Positions 11,399 through 23,889 of a DNA stretch of 64,000 bases are shown piece after piece. The stretch's first letter is position 1. Every line of letters starts with the position of its first letter. The stretch is from Ectobius pallidus. Its lineage: Eukaryota; Arthropoda; Insecta; Blattodea; Ectobiidae. The position numbers were made by a program, and so were the translations under genes. The notes beneath the pieces are model-generated. The model made no database searches. It was not told the DNA's origin and saw nothing but the letters and a program-made list of their open reading frames with translations. Where the stretch lies: assembly GCA_964059195.1 (NCBI GenBank), contig CAXKWD010000002.1, forward strand, positions 169,700,559 to 169,764,558. Direction: 5' to 3'.

Positions 11399-12108
11399 TG
11401 TACCAATTGTTTTCCACATACGTTTTTCTATTTAATTAATTTTGGTTTTCAGGTACTCACGCGCTTGTTTATGTCCGTATCTTTCCGTCTCCTGTTTCTG
11501 TTCGCGTTTACTGCTCTTTTGTTTTATTATTATCTTTGCTCTCTTACAAGTATACGTGTTTCGGGGCGCGTTCTAATGTTTAGTTTTGCGCTTTCTTTAC
11601 TTTCTCGCGTGCTCTAAGCTCAGGCCTTCAGTCTGCAGCTGGGGTTCTTAGTGACTACATCTCCTCTTCTTTCTCCGTCATCGAAACCGCTGTCCAGGTT
11701 TTGCCCGTCCTTCTATACAGGTATGCTTTAATTTTGGTTATGACTTAAAGTTTTCTTTTCTTGGCGAGTTATTTAATTTTTTAATTAAATTCTACTTTTC
11801 GATTCGGTTCTGTTTCTTACTCGCCAAGATGTTTTTCTTTCGTTTATTGCTCTTCTGTCGTTTAGTTTATTTCCGTTATTAATTTTCTTTCTCGGAGACG
11901 GAACGATCCGGATACGCCCCCTTTTCTAATTAATTATGTACAGCAAATCAACTCTAACTAAATGGTCCAGCTTATAATTGTAAACAGATATCTAACTTTT
12001 GTACCTCACAGTTATAAATAAATTGTTAATGCTCTGAGTCATAGTTTTTGTTACATTATGCTATTCCTTCTCTGGGTTATATTATGGGTAAACAAAATAA
12101 CCAGCACA
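11399..12108 (+). repeat. 3' LTR
   Basis: The second 710-bp copy of the LTR. The AATAAA at about 12017-12022 is the likely polyadenylation signal for element transcripts. The internal inverted repeat lies at 11760-11769 and 11819-11828. Confidence 0.95.
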
Positions 12109-12301
12109 AAATATTATTTTTTGTATTCTTGTGTGCTCTATTTCTTTGCTGTAAAGCAATCATATATTTAAGTTTTCGCTGCGTGTATAGTGGAAAATAA
12201 TATTTAACCAATGTATAACTGCATTTTGTGCTGCTCGATGGGAAGCAACTACCAAATGTAGGGGTGCTTACTCATTGTGGTGGAAAAGTTTGGCTGTTCA
12301 C

Positions 12302-12932
12302 TAGGGTGGCCATTTCTAACATGTCAGAAAGGAGGACACTTCTTCGGTAATCTAGCATAGTATAAAACTTCGGGCATGGACGGCTGGACAGCAGATATTA
12401 CATGGTATAATCCTGACTAATTTTGCTTAATAACTGCATTTATATAAAATAAATGATTATACACTGCTTTACTGCTTTTTGAAATGTACTGAAATTCTTT
12501 GACCCACTGAGGATTAAAAGAAGTCTTTCGTTTTGGCATTCATGTAATTGAAGAAAAATACGGAAAACTGCAAAGAATGTACAATACAAATGGAGACTTG
12601 AACAACAATCAACAGTACGGCCAACGCCACGTACTGCACCAAACAAAATGTGATAGTACGCTATCACCGTATGGAGAAGCGTGCCAACGTTAGGAATAGA
12701 TTCAGATTTTTCCACAGCAACAACTACACAAATGATAGTATTGACAAGCGTGCTGACCTTAGGAATGGCAGGAACATACAGGAAAATACAAATTTTATTA
12801 ATACGCTTTACCGATCCATCAGAATCTCGAAAAGGAGGACAAATCAACGTCCAGCATAAATCTGCGCCAGATGGAGGACTGCTTAACAAAAAGCCTTACA
12901 GTCCGGCCAAAAGCCGACGTCTGGCCACCCTA
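12302..12932. mobile_element. hAT-like non-autonomous element (631 bp)
   Basis: The ends are the inverted TAGGGTGGCCA and TGGCCACCCTA. They are flanked by near-identical 8-bp duplications, CTGTTCAC (12294-12301) and CTGCTCAC (12933-12940), the length expected of hAT. Inside, a partial direct repeat (AAGCGTGC...TTAGGAAT) occurs twice, near 12678 and 12745. No transposase is recognisable. Confidence 0.8.
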
Positions 12933-12940
12933 CTGCTCAC

Positions 12941-15900
12941 CCATTGTGTTTCAAGGGTCATGAGGGGAACAAGACCTGATTTCCTGACCTGTAACTTTCT
13001 ACAGCATAGTAATAATATTATTAATATCAACTTTCCTGGTGTAGTTATAAAATTCAAAATCTTTTAAAACATGGATGAAATCATGCATTAGAAAGTTAGT
13101 GGAAAATTATTTTAAAAAAAGTACCAATGTTATTGTGTTTAATATTGTTTCCATAATGTTGCCTATTGTTTTAATAACATAGTAATGCAGTTAGCCAATT
13201 AGCAACATTGGCAGACTACAGATCTGGCAGGTTCAATCACCAGTATTTGCTTGAAATTTCCTGACATAGGGAAGTCTGAGATTAGGTGAACTCACCCTAG
13301 TGAAATTAAGTGAGCTATTTAATAAAAAAAAGTGAGGATGCAGCCAAAATAACCAACAATAAACGTATGACCACATAACCTCAACTCCACCTTCTATCAA
13401 TGAAGACAGCAGATGGGAATAGATGCGGTTGATTTTGACCCTTTGTGGAATGTAGCACTAATTTTACTGTTAAAAAATCATATTATATTGAATGCCCACC
13501 TTAAGGATTCTACTGTATTTACAGGTTTAATGTAATTCAAAGAGAGCTAAGAAACATTGCCTAATTAAATTATTGGAAAAATATAAAACAGTTTCATAAA
13601 GCCTTATTTGTTGATGTACTGGTAATGAGAAACCGACATTCGAAGTCAATCACAACTGTTGGTCTAAGCCATTGATAATTTTGTTTCCAACAACAGGAGA
13701 GTCAAATTACGATTCAAATAAATTTGTAGCATAAAATTTGCTGCTTCCCTCATCTAAAATTACACTGCATACACCACTGATTTAGAACACAGCTTTGGAT
13801 ACTTGAATATAAACTGCGCTGAAGGATTGGCAAAGTATGGGAATCTGGTACTGATTAGGTTTGATCTGGAGCCATACCCAAACAAACACTCAAACAAACA
13901 TGAACATAGTTTTATTGGTAACATCGAGATGAGGTGGATCTCACTGTCAGTGTGAGTTGTATCAACCACAGAGTCATTTGATAATTTGATAAACAACTCA
14001 CAATGGTCTGATGCTGTGACGTCAGGACCACTTCACTGTTCAGGTGGGAGAAAAGTCTGTTGTATTTAATACTGAACAGGAGGTAGGGGGAGTGGAAAAT
14101 TTTACAATTCTTCATTTTAAAATTATACCACTATTAGTAAAGGAATTTTGTTCTGTACAAAAACATTTACAAACAAATAAAAAATAAATAAATAGAAAAT
14201 CAATCAATTCTTCCTTTCATTCTGAGTTTTCTTTACAAAAAATCTTAAAACTTTGACAACAATTGAACAATTAATATATACTTGCAATTTTGAACCACCA
14301 TGTCAAAGATTTGTTTCATCTCTCTTCCTCTAAAAGCTACAGTAATAATATTACTTGTATGTATGTGATGACTACAGACCATTGCTGGGAAATATACAGA
14401 GATGCCAATTGTCACTCCTTTATGTTCACTCCTAAAACACATTTTGAGCTGTTTCCTGGAGGAGAGGAGGAGAGTTATGTAGTTGCAAACACAACACACT
14501 TTTGCACGAAATCTTGAATCCAACAACAGTCATCATTCTGGCCAATCATCATCACTTGAAACGAATAGATGGATATGAGTGGTAATATACAATAATCAAC
14601 AGAATGCCTGCATTCACAAAGACAATTCCAAGACTATTCTTGGCTGTTTTGATTATACATTTACAACAGCAATAAAAAATGTGCTACATTTTCCCTAATT
14701 AACTCAAGTGTATCATACTGGATCATTGTGTAATTATCAGTTATCAAATAAGAACTTCAAGAGTTAACACTTTCTTTTAAAATGTCACAGTGAAATTATT
14801 TTCACTTAATAAACTATATGGCAGAGTACACAGTGAGTTTTTTTTTTACACATAACAGATCCATTTCTTAATAAGTATGTACAGCATTTCATTATAAAAA
14901 CATGATATTAACATCTTTTTCAGGGATTAAACTGATATATATCTCTGTTAAACAAAACAAAAAACAAGAACATAGATTAATTTATACGATTACATTCAGT
15001 TACACATAGTACAGTCACTGCAGTCCAGTATGCCATGAATATCGTTGTTCTGTAAATCTGTTTTCAGAACTTCAACATGCCTTCTTTAATTTTAAGATCC
15101 ACATGCGAATAAATATAACAGAACATTTATTGTCTTTATTTTACACACTATAAGTACAAACTAAAGTTCAGGTCTCTTGAATGTATGAAACAATTTTAGA
15201 TATAACAATTAATAAATGCTCCAGTATGACACTCATTACAAATCATCTTGTAATCATAACATCATTTATACCAGTATTCATATTTCTACACGTTAGTTAA
15301 CATATGATTTCTCATGGCATGATGATGGAAAAAGAGGATTATGTACAATTCTTCTCAATGGTTCAGATAAAACCATAGCACAACATTACATGAGTTAGTG
15401 AATAGTCACATTAAATCAGAAAAGGCACGTGAAAAAGTTTTGAACCGAGAAGAACACGATAGATTGACTGGTAATTTGCTAAGGTCCACAAAATACATTT
15501 TGTTAAACAATCAGAGCATTGTATGATTTTAGAACTCTTACTTGTCAATATTAAATTGTATTAGACGTTAAGACAGTGAAGTTGAGTTGAAGTATAGCTT
15601 TTGACAATGGTAGCAAAGGTGCTGAAACTAGTACAGGTAAATTATACCAGTAGTGTTTTGTGTTAAATTCAATTCATTATATAGTTATTACCTTACTTGT
15701 CAACTTGACCCTTCTACACATCTCTAAGAGATAATTTTTTGTTTTAACTATGGGTCAGAATTTGGAGGGTAGAGTTTAGTATGGAATTTATCTTATGTTA
15801 AACTACAAGGTGCCCACGGCTTTGCCTGCAATTATTAATTCAGATTAATTAAGATGTTTCTAAAATTATTTATTTAACAGCAAAATAATTAAAACATATT

Positions 15901-16400
15901 TATTAACATAGACTTTTTTACAAATTGCTTAAATTATGCAATTTTATTTTTAATTATGTCGTTAGTCAAAGTAATTAACAATCAAAATGAACCATAGATC
16001 CAAGAATCTTATCCTTATTGTAACACAATCGTTAAAAAGATAAATATCCAGCTTAAATGTGCCTTTCACAATTAGAGTGAAAAAATGGCATCAGATCCAA
16101 ATTCCCTGGCTCAAAAAACCCCTGCATAATGAGTTTCATCCAAACGATCAATTTTTTTCCATTTAGGCCTCCCATTTCCCAATTGATCCTCTTCTGTTTA
16201 CCTATGTTAAAAACAATCTCAGATCTATCTGTGCCATAGATTTGGCTAGGCATTGCACATACGCAGAGAAACACTTCTTCTGTTGTTATTGAGAATGTTA
16301 TAAACAAATGAATCAAGCTCGTACTGGTGCTTCAATGAGTCAATATTCTTGTTCCAAAAGATACACTATCTAACATCGACATATTCTGTAAAACTGAATG
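12941..16400. other. AT-rich non-coding DNA
   Basis: No gene is supported. A tRNA-like SINE remnant lies at about 13195-13320 (GGCAGGTTCAATCACC resembles a B box). A minus-strand open frame at 16053-16316 is AT-rich and unrecognised. A PolyT run sits near 14838. Confidence 0.45.
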
Positions 16401-16517
16401 TAACTAGGTGGACTAGGACAGTTCCATATCACTGTGACATAATTATGGTCCTGTCAAATCCCTATAATATAAAGCCACATGGCTGACTGACTGACTGACT
16501 CACTCACTCACTCACTC

Positions 16518-17290
16518 ACTGACATTAATGTTTGCCCACTTCCAGATGAGCTAGAAACTTTAAATTTGGTACATATATAGCTTTTAGGCTGCAAACCACA
16601 GGAAAATTCCAAAAAGTTAATGTTTTTAATTTTTAGCCCTAAACCCCCCCCCCCCCCCGAGAAAGGGCTCGGCACACCGATATTAATGTTTACCCACTTC
16701 CAGATGAGCTAGAAACTTGAAATTTGGTACACATATAGCTTTTAGGCTACAAACCACAGGAAAATTCCAAAAAGTTATTTTTTTTAATTTTTAGCCCTAA
16801 AAACCTCGCGAAAAAGGGCTCGGCTCGGCTCACCGACATTAATGTTTGCTTAATTCCAGATGAGCTATAAATTTGAAGTTTGGTACACGTATAGCTTTTA
16901 GGATGTAAACCACAGGAAAATTCTAAAAAAAATATTTTTTTAAAATTTGTAGCCCTAAAAATCCCCGAAAAAGGGCTTGGCTCGGCTCACCGATATTAAT
17001 GTTTGCCCACTTCCAGATGAGCTAGAAACTTGAAATTTGGTATACGTATAGCTTTTATGCTATAAATCACAGGAAAATTCCAAAAAGTTTATTTTTTCAA
17101 TTTTTAGCCCTAAAAACACCGAAAAAGGGCTCCGCACGGCTCACTGACATTAACGTTTGCCCACTTCCAGATGAGCTAGATACTTGAAATTTGGTACACA
17201 TATAGCTTTTAGGCTGTAGACCACAGGAAAATTCCAAAAAGTAAATTTTTTAAAATTTTTAGCCCTAAAAACATCCGAAAAACTGCTCGG
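16518..17290 (+). repeat. tandem array, ~5 units of ~155 bp
   Basis: Units begin near 16521, 16676, 16832, 16991 and 17144 with (C/T)GA(C/T)ATTAATGTTT. Each carries CCAGATGAGCTA, AATTTGGTA, TAGCTTTTA, ACCACAGGAAAATTC and AGCCCTAAA, and ends in an AAAAAGGGCTCGG-like sequence. A homopolymer C run interrupts the first unit near 16645-16658. Confidence 0.9.
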
Positions 17291-17371
17291 TTTCCATGGC
17301 AACGGTATTATCACACAGTGTTTACGTAGGGCTCTGAAAGTTTAGAAATAATTATTTCCGTAAACCTAACG

Positions 17372-17720
17372 GGGTGGTCGAGATAGTAACGTCTAGGACT
17401 CGCATTCTGAAGTCTCAGGTTCATAATAATTAAATCCAATTAACATATTTTTGTCCAGAACTAACAAAATTTTCTTCTATTTGTTAAAGAAATTTCATAA
17501 TTTATATTCTTTAATTATAACTCGCAGATGAAGTCTCGTATTCTATAGGCCCACAGCATATTATAACCAATTATTTCTATGATTTCCCTGGTCGAAAGGC
17601 AAATGCCAAATTGAATATTTACATACCATGAATCTTAGTCGCTATTTCATCTTGTATCATGTCCATTTAAATTAATATCAGTTGAAATGTACTCCATAAA
17701 AAGCACCATAAATGTATGTA
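17372..17720 (+). repeat. tRNA-derived SINE copy
   Basis: The head GGGGTGGTCGAGATAGTAAC is A-box-like and CTCAGGTTCATAAT is a weak B box. The body (GGCAAATGCCAAATTGAATA, then TTAATATCAGTTGAAAT) is repeated at about 23555-23665, so both come from one SINE family. Confidence 0.6.
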
Positions 17721-17905
17721 CACTGCCAGTTGATCTAGAAAACTAAGACTTGGCAAACTGATACCTTTTAGCTTGAAACCGACGGGAAAATTCCGAAAAA
17801 AACCCAAAGTCTTCCCAAATTTATTTTTTCAGGTTTATTGTGGCAAAAAAAAGGTACAGCAGACTAAATACACGCATGAGCGAAGCGAGTACATAATATA
17901 TTGCT

Positions 17906-20260
17906 TCACCAACTTTTGCAGTCAACAGTAAATATAATGTTATAACTCAATTTCGGACATGCCCTATCTATGTGGCCTTAACACATTTTATGGCTGTTCT
18001 CATTGCAGATTTCATGGCTGGGACCAAGGCAGTCTCTGAGGAATGCTATTTTTTAAAGAAAAAAGTTTAGTAAATCACTTTGAAAATTTTGTTTTAGGAA
18101 AACATTTTAAAAAAATTAAATTAAATTAAATAGGTTTTACGCTGATCCCATAACCATATTTTTAAAGGACCACCATAACATTCAATGTGTTCAACAGCAC
18201 ATATTGAACTTTCTAGCCAGTGATTATGGAAATAGTTTGAAAGTTGAAAAGTATTGGCAGTAATACAATATTGCAATAATACAATAGTGGTATTCACTGG
18301 ATAAACATTTATTCAGTCTTTAAAATATCTTCTGTGTTGTGCAATGGTGAGATATTCATTGTGTACGTGAATATGCAATCTTAAGATATATGTAAAGTGC
18401 AAGAAATCGTACGGTAAGACAAGGAAAAATTTAGACATAAACTTCCTAACAGTCCAGTTCCAACATGAACTGCGATATAACATTTAGAGAATAAGTTTAA
18501 CCAAACAGATTCTGTGATTATCTTTAAAATAATCTGTGCAAAAGATGTTAATAGAAGCAGAAGCTGGGGGTTACTACAGTGAAATGTGTGGCAGGGAAAT
18601 CAAAACACTCAAAGTTTCTATTGGCGTCTTTCCTAGCCAATATTCATCTGTTCGTATAAAATAATTATTAAGGTGATTTCTACATAAAAAATGAAATAAT
18701 AATAATAAAAAACAGATAATGAAAAATGTAATGTGTATCAGGATTTCCAGCTAATATGTCTGTACAACTCAACTCTAGGTAAAACTTACGTTAATCACAC
18801 TGTATTTGCCTAAAAATAAGACACCATTTTCTAGTGGTTGCATTTGATTTAAGAAAAAGTATATGGGGTTCATGAAAACATTAAATAGCAAAAGGAAAAT
18901 GTTCACAAATACTGAATTTTATTGACAAAAGTTTAATGAAAATTTGGCAGTGTGGATTACTTGGCAATCATGAAGTGAGTATCAATCAACTTTTTGGCAA
19001 GAAACGAGATAGGTAAACTATTTTGTTGTAATTTATTGACATATAATTTTTTATTCATAAAGAGTAACTATATCCAAATTAACATGTTTTATGATGATTT
19101 TTAATAATGTTTGTTATTTTTCAGGCCAACAAGGATATTTTTTATTTTTGCAATAACAGTTTTAATTCCTAAGTCCTTATTCTCAATAACTCAGTATTTC
19201 GGGAAACTTTTTGCTCTTTTGGCCCATATTAGGTCGAGTTTGCAGGACTTTACTGTAATGTATTTTGTCTGCAGAATAGCAAAGCTTGAATATAAAGGAA
19301 GTTGAGTCAAAAGAAAACCTCCAACAAATCACAAGATCTAATATATAATAATTAATACGGATTTACAATAATCTTGGTTCAACATATTTTTTAAAGGGAA
19401 TGGTCATAATAACATATAAGTGAAAAATTTAAAAATCTCAATGAGAACGGATATTTCTTTGAATACTATATCACCCTAGAGAACACAGTAAACAATAATG
19501 AAGCAATCCTGGATTAGTAAATATATGAGTCAACAGCACATCTGTTCTAACCTTGTTTCCCTTTTCAAAAGAAACAAAAACAATAACAAATAAACGATAG
19601 AAGTTTGTATGTGGACACTGAAAAATATATTGTAGGGATTTAAAAATGTATAACTGAGACAAATTTTAATGGTGTCTTAAAAATTTAGCATAGAATTGAA
19701 TAATGTATAAGTGATAATTGAATAATGTATAAGTGATGTTCGATGTTCGATTGTACATTAGTATTGTACACTGGGAGCCTACCACTTCCAACAAAAACTT
19801 ACTTGTAGTTGAGTCTTCATTTCATCTAATTGCTTCCGGGTTTTATAGGGCTCCACTTTTATGTGAAGATTATTCGTGAATTTTCCTACCAGAACTTATT
19901 ACTGCAATAACTTCAACTCACATTATGTATGAAAAACAATATTATTCACAAATAACCATATGTATTGCTGTTTATGAAAGATTTGAATATTCAGCTCTGA
20001 ATGACATTTAACAAAATGAATGTTTGGGGCTTTATTGAGAATACATAGGCAGATGGCTTAGTGTGGGGGCCACTCTCATCCCTCTCTTGCTCTTGCAGCA
20101 GAAGTAACTACAATGTTACCAGCATTACAAAACTAAAACTAAAAAAACAACTTTGAAACAAGTCACTTCCACCAACTAAGAAAAGTTAAGTCAATCATCA
20201 TGTTTACATATAAGAAACATTCTCCCCCATACGTGCGATAACAATAATTATATAATATTA
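17906..20260. other. AT-rich non-coding DNA
   Basis: No gene is supported. A short direct duplication of about 22 bp (ATAATTGAATAATGTATAAG type) lies near 19693-19737. Small open frames are AT-rich chance frames. Confidence 0.45.
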
Positions 20261-20528
20261 CAGTAAAACCTCAATATAACAAATATTTTCTACAATGAAC
20301 ACCACAATATATTAGAACTCCGTATATGTTACTATTCTAAAAAATAAGCTTCAGTTTGTGTATAAAGAAATTTTATAACAAGTTATTTCTTATACCGTAA
20401 TGAAGACTACAATTAAATATTATAATCTATGTTACAAAATGGACAGTTTAAGCTCTGTAAAAAAAGGAATGTCTGTTAATACTTAATTTCTAGTCTCTTT
20501 CATTCAGTTATAGAGAAGTTTTACTGCA
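20261..20528. mobile_element. pogo/Tc1-like MITE (268 bp)
   Basis: The ends CAGTAAAACCTCAATATAAC and, inverted, CAGTAAAACTTCTCTATAAC form imperfect terminal repeats. The left flank is TA. The right flank is CA, possibly a mutated TA. Confidence 0.6.
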
Positions 20529-22200
20529 CGTTTCATCATATGGCCCCATTGCCGAGTTTAATATATTATTATACATTACAAACACGTTTATTGATTAATC
20601 ATTATACTTTTCCATTTTTGCTTTCAATTTAGAAAGTGAACTGGAACTTTACCAAGTTTCAGGGTTACTTTACAAGGTTACAAGTGTCAAGAGAGAAGAA
20701 AGCACACATAGTTACTTTAATTAGAAAATTTTTGTTTCCTTATCAAAGAGACAATGAGTCTCTAAAAAGTGTAATTTATTTTGACATGCAGATACTGTAA
20801 TAGTATTAATGTAACAGCATTATTTCAATCAAACAATTTGGCAAATATTTTATTTAATTACTGTTTAAACATACAAGGCAGAAGAAACACAGGTCTGCCA
20901 ACTTGACCAACACACTTATCACCATATTCTAAGTTCTTACTACTTAATTGAGAAAAGCAGAGGCTAAGAGTGTAGTATTATATTTTTTAAATTTACGACT
21001 CATTACTATTAATATTAGTGTTATTATTATTAGAAGTTGCAGACTAGATACTGGTTGAAAGACTATGTAAGAAATTAAATTCTGCTTAGGCATTACAAAG
21101 TTATGTAACGGTAATTTGAACCTTTTACACAATTATTAATGCTTCCTATGCTGAAAATTCTCCTTTATTTACAAGAATAATTGTTTTAACATAATATTTA
21201 CCTAATACAATTATTAATATATATGTTTATAATTGTACCTTTTTTCTTACTATGGTATAAAATATCCAAACCCAAATAAATATTAAATAAACCAATACAT
21301 TAAAGTATCTAAACCAACAAATCCCATGTTCATAAAGATACAAAACTTTCATAACATGGTAAAAGTGTGTTCACATTTATTTTTAATTTTTGTGAAGGTG
21401 TGAGAAATGGAACATCTGATCATAAGGGAAATGTATTGTACATACAATAGGAAAGTCATGGCACTTCATTACTTTGATAACTCATGAGTCTCAAACATCC
21501 TTACTTAGAATAATGGTAATAAGTGTGCAATTATTAAAGCTTTTATTGTATGGACCATAATTGCACCCAGAGATACTTGATAATTGTAACACATATTTAG
21601 TATTAGTATACAGTTTTCTTTCCTGCTATGTATATACAACCACAAGCTAATCCATCTAGTTTTAGTAAAAGTTATCTCAGTTACATTACATGTAAGTATG
21701 TATACTTGTCACGTAATCATAATTATATGATATATATAATTTTCACCATCTTTACTTTTAATGGCATATCAGTACAAGGACTTCATAGCATGAGTATTTA
21801 TCTTGGAAACTGTCCATTGTATAGAATAGACAATTTAAATATATATATATATATATGATCTTGAGACCGTAACGGGCCCCTAGGCCTAATACATGATAGG
21901 ACGATGATGATGATGATATATATGATCTGAGAGAACATAAAATTATTTCCAGTGCTCAAATTTTCTGGAGGGACATGCATTTTTGCCATTTACTGGAGAG
22001 TTTACAGATTTATTTATGCTGATAACTGTAAAGAAGCTATAACATTGATGAATACTAAATGCTCTCACTTGTATAAACTAGAAGTGACATGGTTACACTT
22101 GTTTGGAAAGCATGAAAACACTAGAACTGTATATCCTGACATCTACTTATTGAATCCAAATTAGATTTCTTTAGGCTACTGTTATAGCTATTTATGTACC
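20529..22200. other. AT-rich non-coding DNA with microsatellites
   Basis: An (AT)n run lies at about 21839-21857 and (ATG)n at about 21904-21917. No gene is supported. Confidence 0.45.
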
Positions 22201-22217
22201 AAGTGTGCAAAATAAGG

Positions 22218-22277
22218 CTTTAGTGGACAAATCTAGTATTGCAGCCGAGGCTGCAATACTAGCTGAGTCCACTAAAG
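22218..22277. repeat. 60-bp near-perfect palindrome
   Basis: CTTTAGTGGAC (22218-22228) pairs with GTCCACTAAAG (22267-22277), and CTAGTATTGCAGCC (22233-22246) pairs with GGCTGCAATACTAG (22249-22262). The four-base spacers are mostly unpaired and the centre is two bases, giving 25 perfect pairs. Confidence 0.95.
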
Positions 22278-22624
22278 TTTTTGCTTACATGGTGCATACA
22301 ATATGTTTTAGTAAAAGTTCTGCAATTTTACTACTAATGAGCTCAGTTTTTCAGTCATTTTCAATGATTCTGCATAAAGAAAGCAAAGATAATGGCAATT
22401 GTATCAGTAGTGCATGTTTATAAACTTCACTTGCTGTGGATTGTTTCTTTTCCTTAAAAAAATTTTAAAGACATCGTTAAGATAGTAACGTTGATTAATT
22501 AGACTAAACATATTTACATCAATTGAAATTACGTGTCATTTTTATCATATTTTCTGCAACGAAACTAATTATTCCTTGTTAAAAGAAGCAATCGTACAAA
22601 AGGCTCATCTGAACTCGCTTCCTT

Positions 22625-22700
22625 CAACTGGCACTCGTAGTCTAGTGGACTAAGCGATGGCTTTGTAATGCAAGGTAGTGTTCGCATCCACCCTTAGTCA
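22625..22700 (+). repeat. tRNA-like SINE head or tRNA pseudogene
   Basis: GGCACTCGTAGTCTAGTGG resembles a tRNA 5' half with an A box, and AGTGTTCGCATCC resembles a B box. A TGT-like anticodon sits in CTTTGTAAT. The acceptor stem does not close convincingly, so I do not call a functional tRNA. Confidence 0.5.
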
Positions 22701-23441
22701 TGAAGAATATAAAAAGTTATTATTATGGAATTTATCTCTTAAATTCAAGATTTCTAAATGACAAGGTTTACTATGCCTCTTAAAAGACAATGAACAATAA
22801 AACCCTTAACATATAAAATTAAACTTAACTGGGAGACACTGTAGAGGCATCTAGGAGCCACAGTTGGAACTACGTTCACTAGGGGTTACCATGGCAACTT
22901 TACCGGCCTAATACGATAAAATTACTTTACCGAACTAGTATGGCAATGTGCTACTTTTCGGCGTGTTAGCAGTTCAAGAAACAGCCACTTTGCAGAGTGT
23001 GTACTAAAAGATATTTTCTGTATGAAAAATTTATGACTTTATTATAAATATCTTAAATATTAAGATATCATAGAATCAATACTGTCCAGAAGAAAGTTTA
23101 TGATATAAATGTGTGTGCGCAAGTAAAAAAACTCTAAAAATGGGCAGTACCCAAGATAAAATAATTAGGCTTTAAGCAAGAAGGATGAAAATCTGAATTT
23201 TGTACAGCTTTCTATTAATTCATTCACTGATGTAATAATTCAGTGTGTTTTAAAATATAATTTGTTTTTCATTTTCGATTTTTCCAGCAAACTCACTGTG
23301 CGGAAAAGAGAAAATCATATGTAAGCTATAGTAATATATGTTTGCAATAATATTATCTCATTTTTAATGGTATTATCTGTAAGTACTAAACCGTATTATA
23401 AAAGCACAGACTACCAGGGAAAATATATAATGATGATGACG

Positions 23442-23480
<39 letters not shown>
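22701..23480. other. AT-rich non-coding DNA
   Basis: No gene is supported. A (TAA)n microsatellite begins at about 23444. Confidence 0.4.

Positions 23481-23492
<12 letters not shown>
23444..23492 (+). repeat. (TAA)n microsatellite
   Basis: Runs of TAA/ATA triplets. Confidence 0.9.
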
Positions 23493-23499
23493 GGCCTAA

Positions 23500-23690
23500 T
23501 ATTCAAATCCTGTGGCTGGCCTATTTGACATGGGTTTTTTCATGGTTTTCTCAGTCGTAAAGGCAAAATGCCAAATTGGATATTCACTTACCATGACTCA
23601 TCCTCATTATTTCATCCTTTATCATATTCATTGAAATTTATTAATATCAGTTGAAATTTACTGGTGCCATAAAACACACCAACAATAGAA
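23500..23690 (+). repeat. SINE body copy (same family as 17372-17720)
   Basis: It shares AAATGCCAAATTG, a TTACCATGA-like block and TTAATATCAGTTGAAAT with the copy at 17590-17690. The tRNA head is not evident. Confidence 0.6.
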
Positions 23691-23802
23691 AATAGTTGAA
23701 CATCAACAGTTCCATAGTCTACCGGAACTGGTATAAACACAGAATCTGAACTGCTGATATGGCCTCACTGCTCAAATGGGTATAAATAAAGCTGAATAAA
23801 AA

Positions 23803-23823
23803 AAAATGATGATGATGATGATG

Positions 23824-23872
<49 letters not shown>

Positions 23873-23889
23873 CAACAATAATAGTAATA
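23803..23889 (+). repeat. (ATG)n(ATA)n microsatellite
   Basis: GATGAT triplets are followed by a long ATA run, then AAC/AAT triplets. Confidence 0.95.

Larger units (their letters stand above)
2747..12108 (+). mobile_element. full-length Ty3/gypsy-type LTR retrotransposon
   Basis: The element is 9362 bp. Its two direct LTRs (2747-3456 and 11399-12108) are each 710 bp, begin TGTACC and end AGCACA. It has a primer-binding-site candidate, one gag-pol frame, and a purine-rich stretch (GGCGGGGAGGA) just before the 3' LTR as the candidate polypurine tract. By eye I see only two LTR differences (C/T near 2949 versus 11601, and G/A near 3438 versus 12090), so the insertion is recent. The order protease-RT-RNase H-integrase and the GPY-like integrase C-terminus place it in Ty3/gypsy. 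No chromodomain and no envelope gene are recognisable. The flanks do not show an obvious 4-6 bp target duplication. Confidence 0.95.
16455..17905 (+). mobile_element. non-autonomous element built on a ~155-bp array
   Basis: It starts near CCCTATAATATAAAG, followed by a GACT/CACT microsatellite (16485-16520), then the repeat array, a SINE insertion, a degraded further repeat unit (17690-17830), and an end like GAGCGAAGCGAG (about 17879-17890). The phrase CCAGATGAGCTAGAAACTTG with AATTTGGTA, and the GAGCGAAGCGAG end, resemble a widespread class of non-autonomous elements known from insects. I cannot assign a superfamily. Confidence 0.55.

Noticed and set aside
16485..16520. CRISPR-like or regulatory repeat at the GACT/CACT run
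   Set aside because: It is a simple tetranucleotide microsatellite at the start of a non-autonomous element.
22218..22277. microRNA precursor
   Set aside because: The centre of the palindrome is only two bases, with no terminal loop of usual size.
22628..22700. Possible functional tRNA gene
   Set aside because: A and B boxes are visible, but the acceptor stem does not pair well and the B box departs from consensus. A SINE head fits better.
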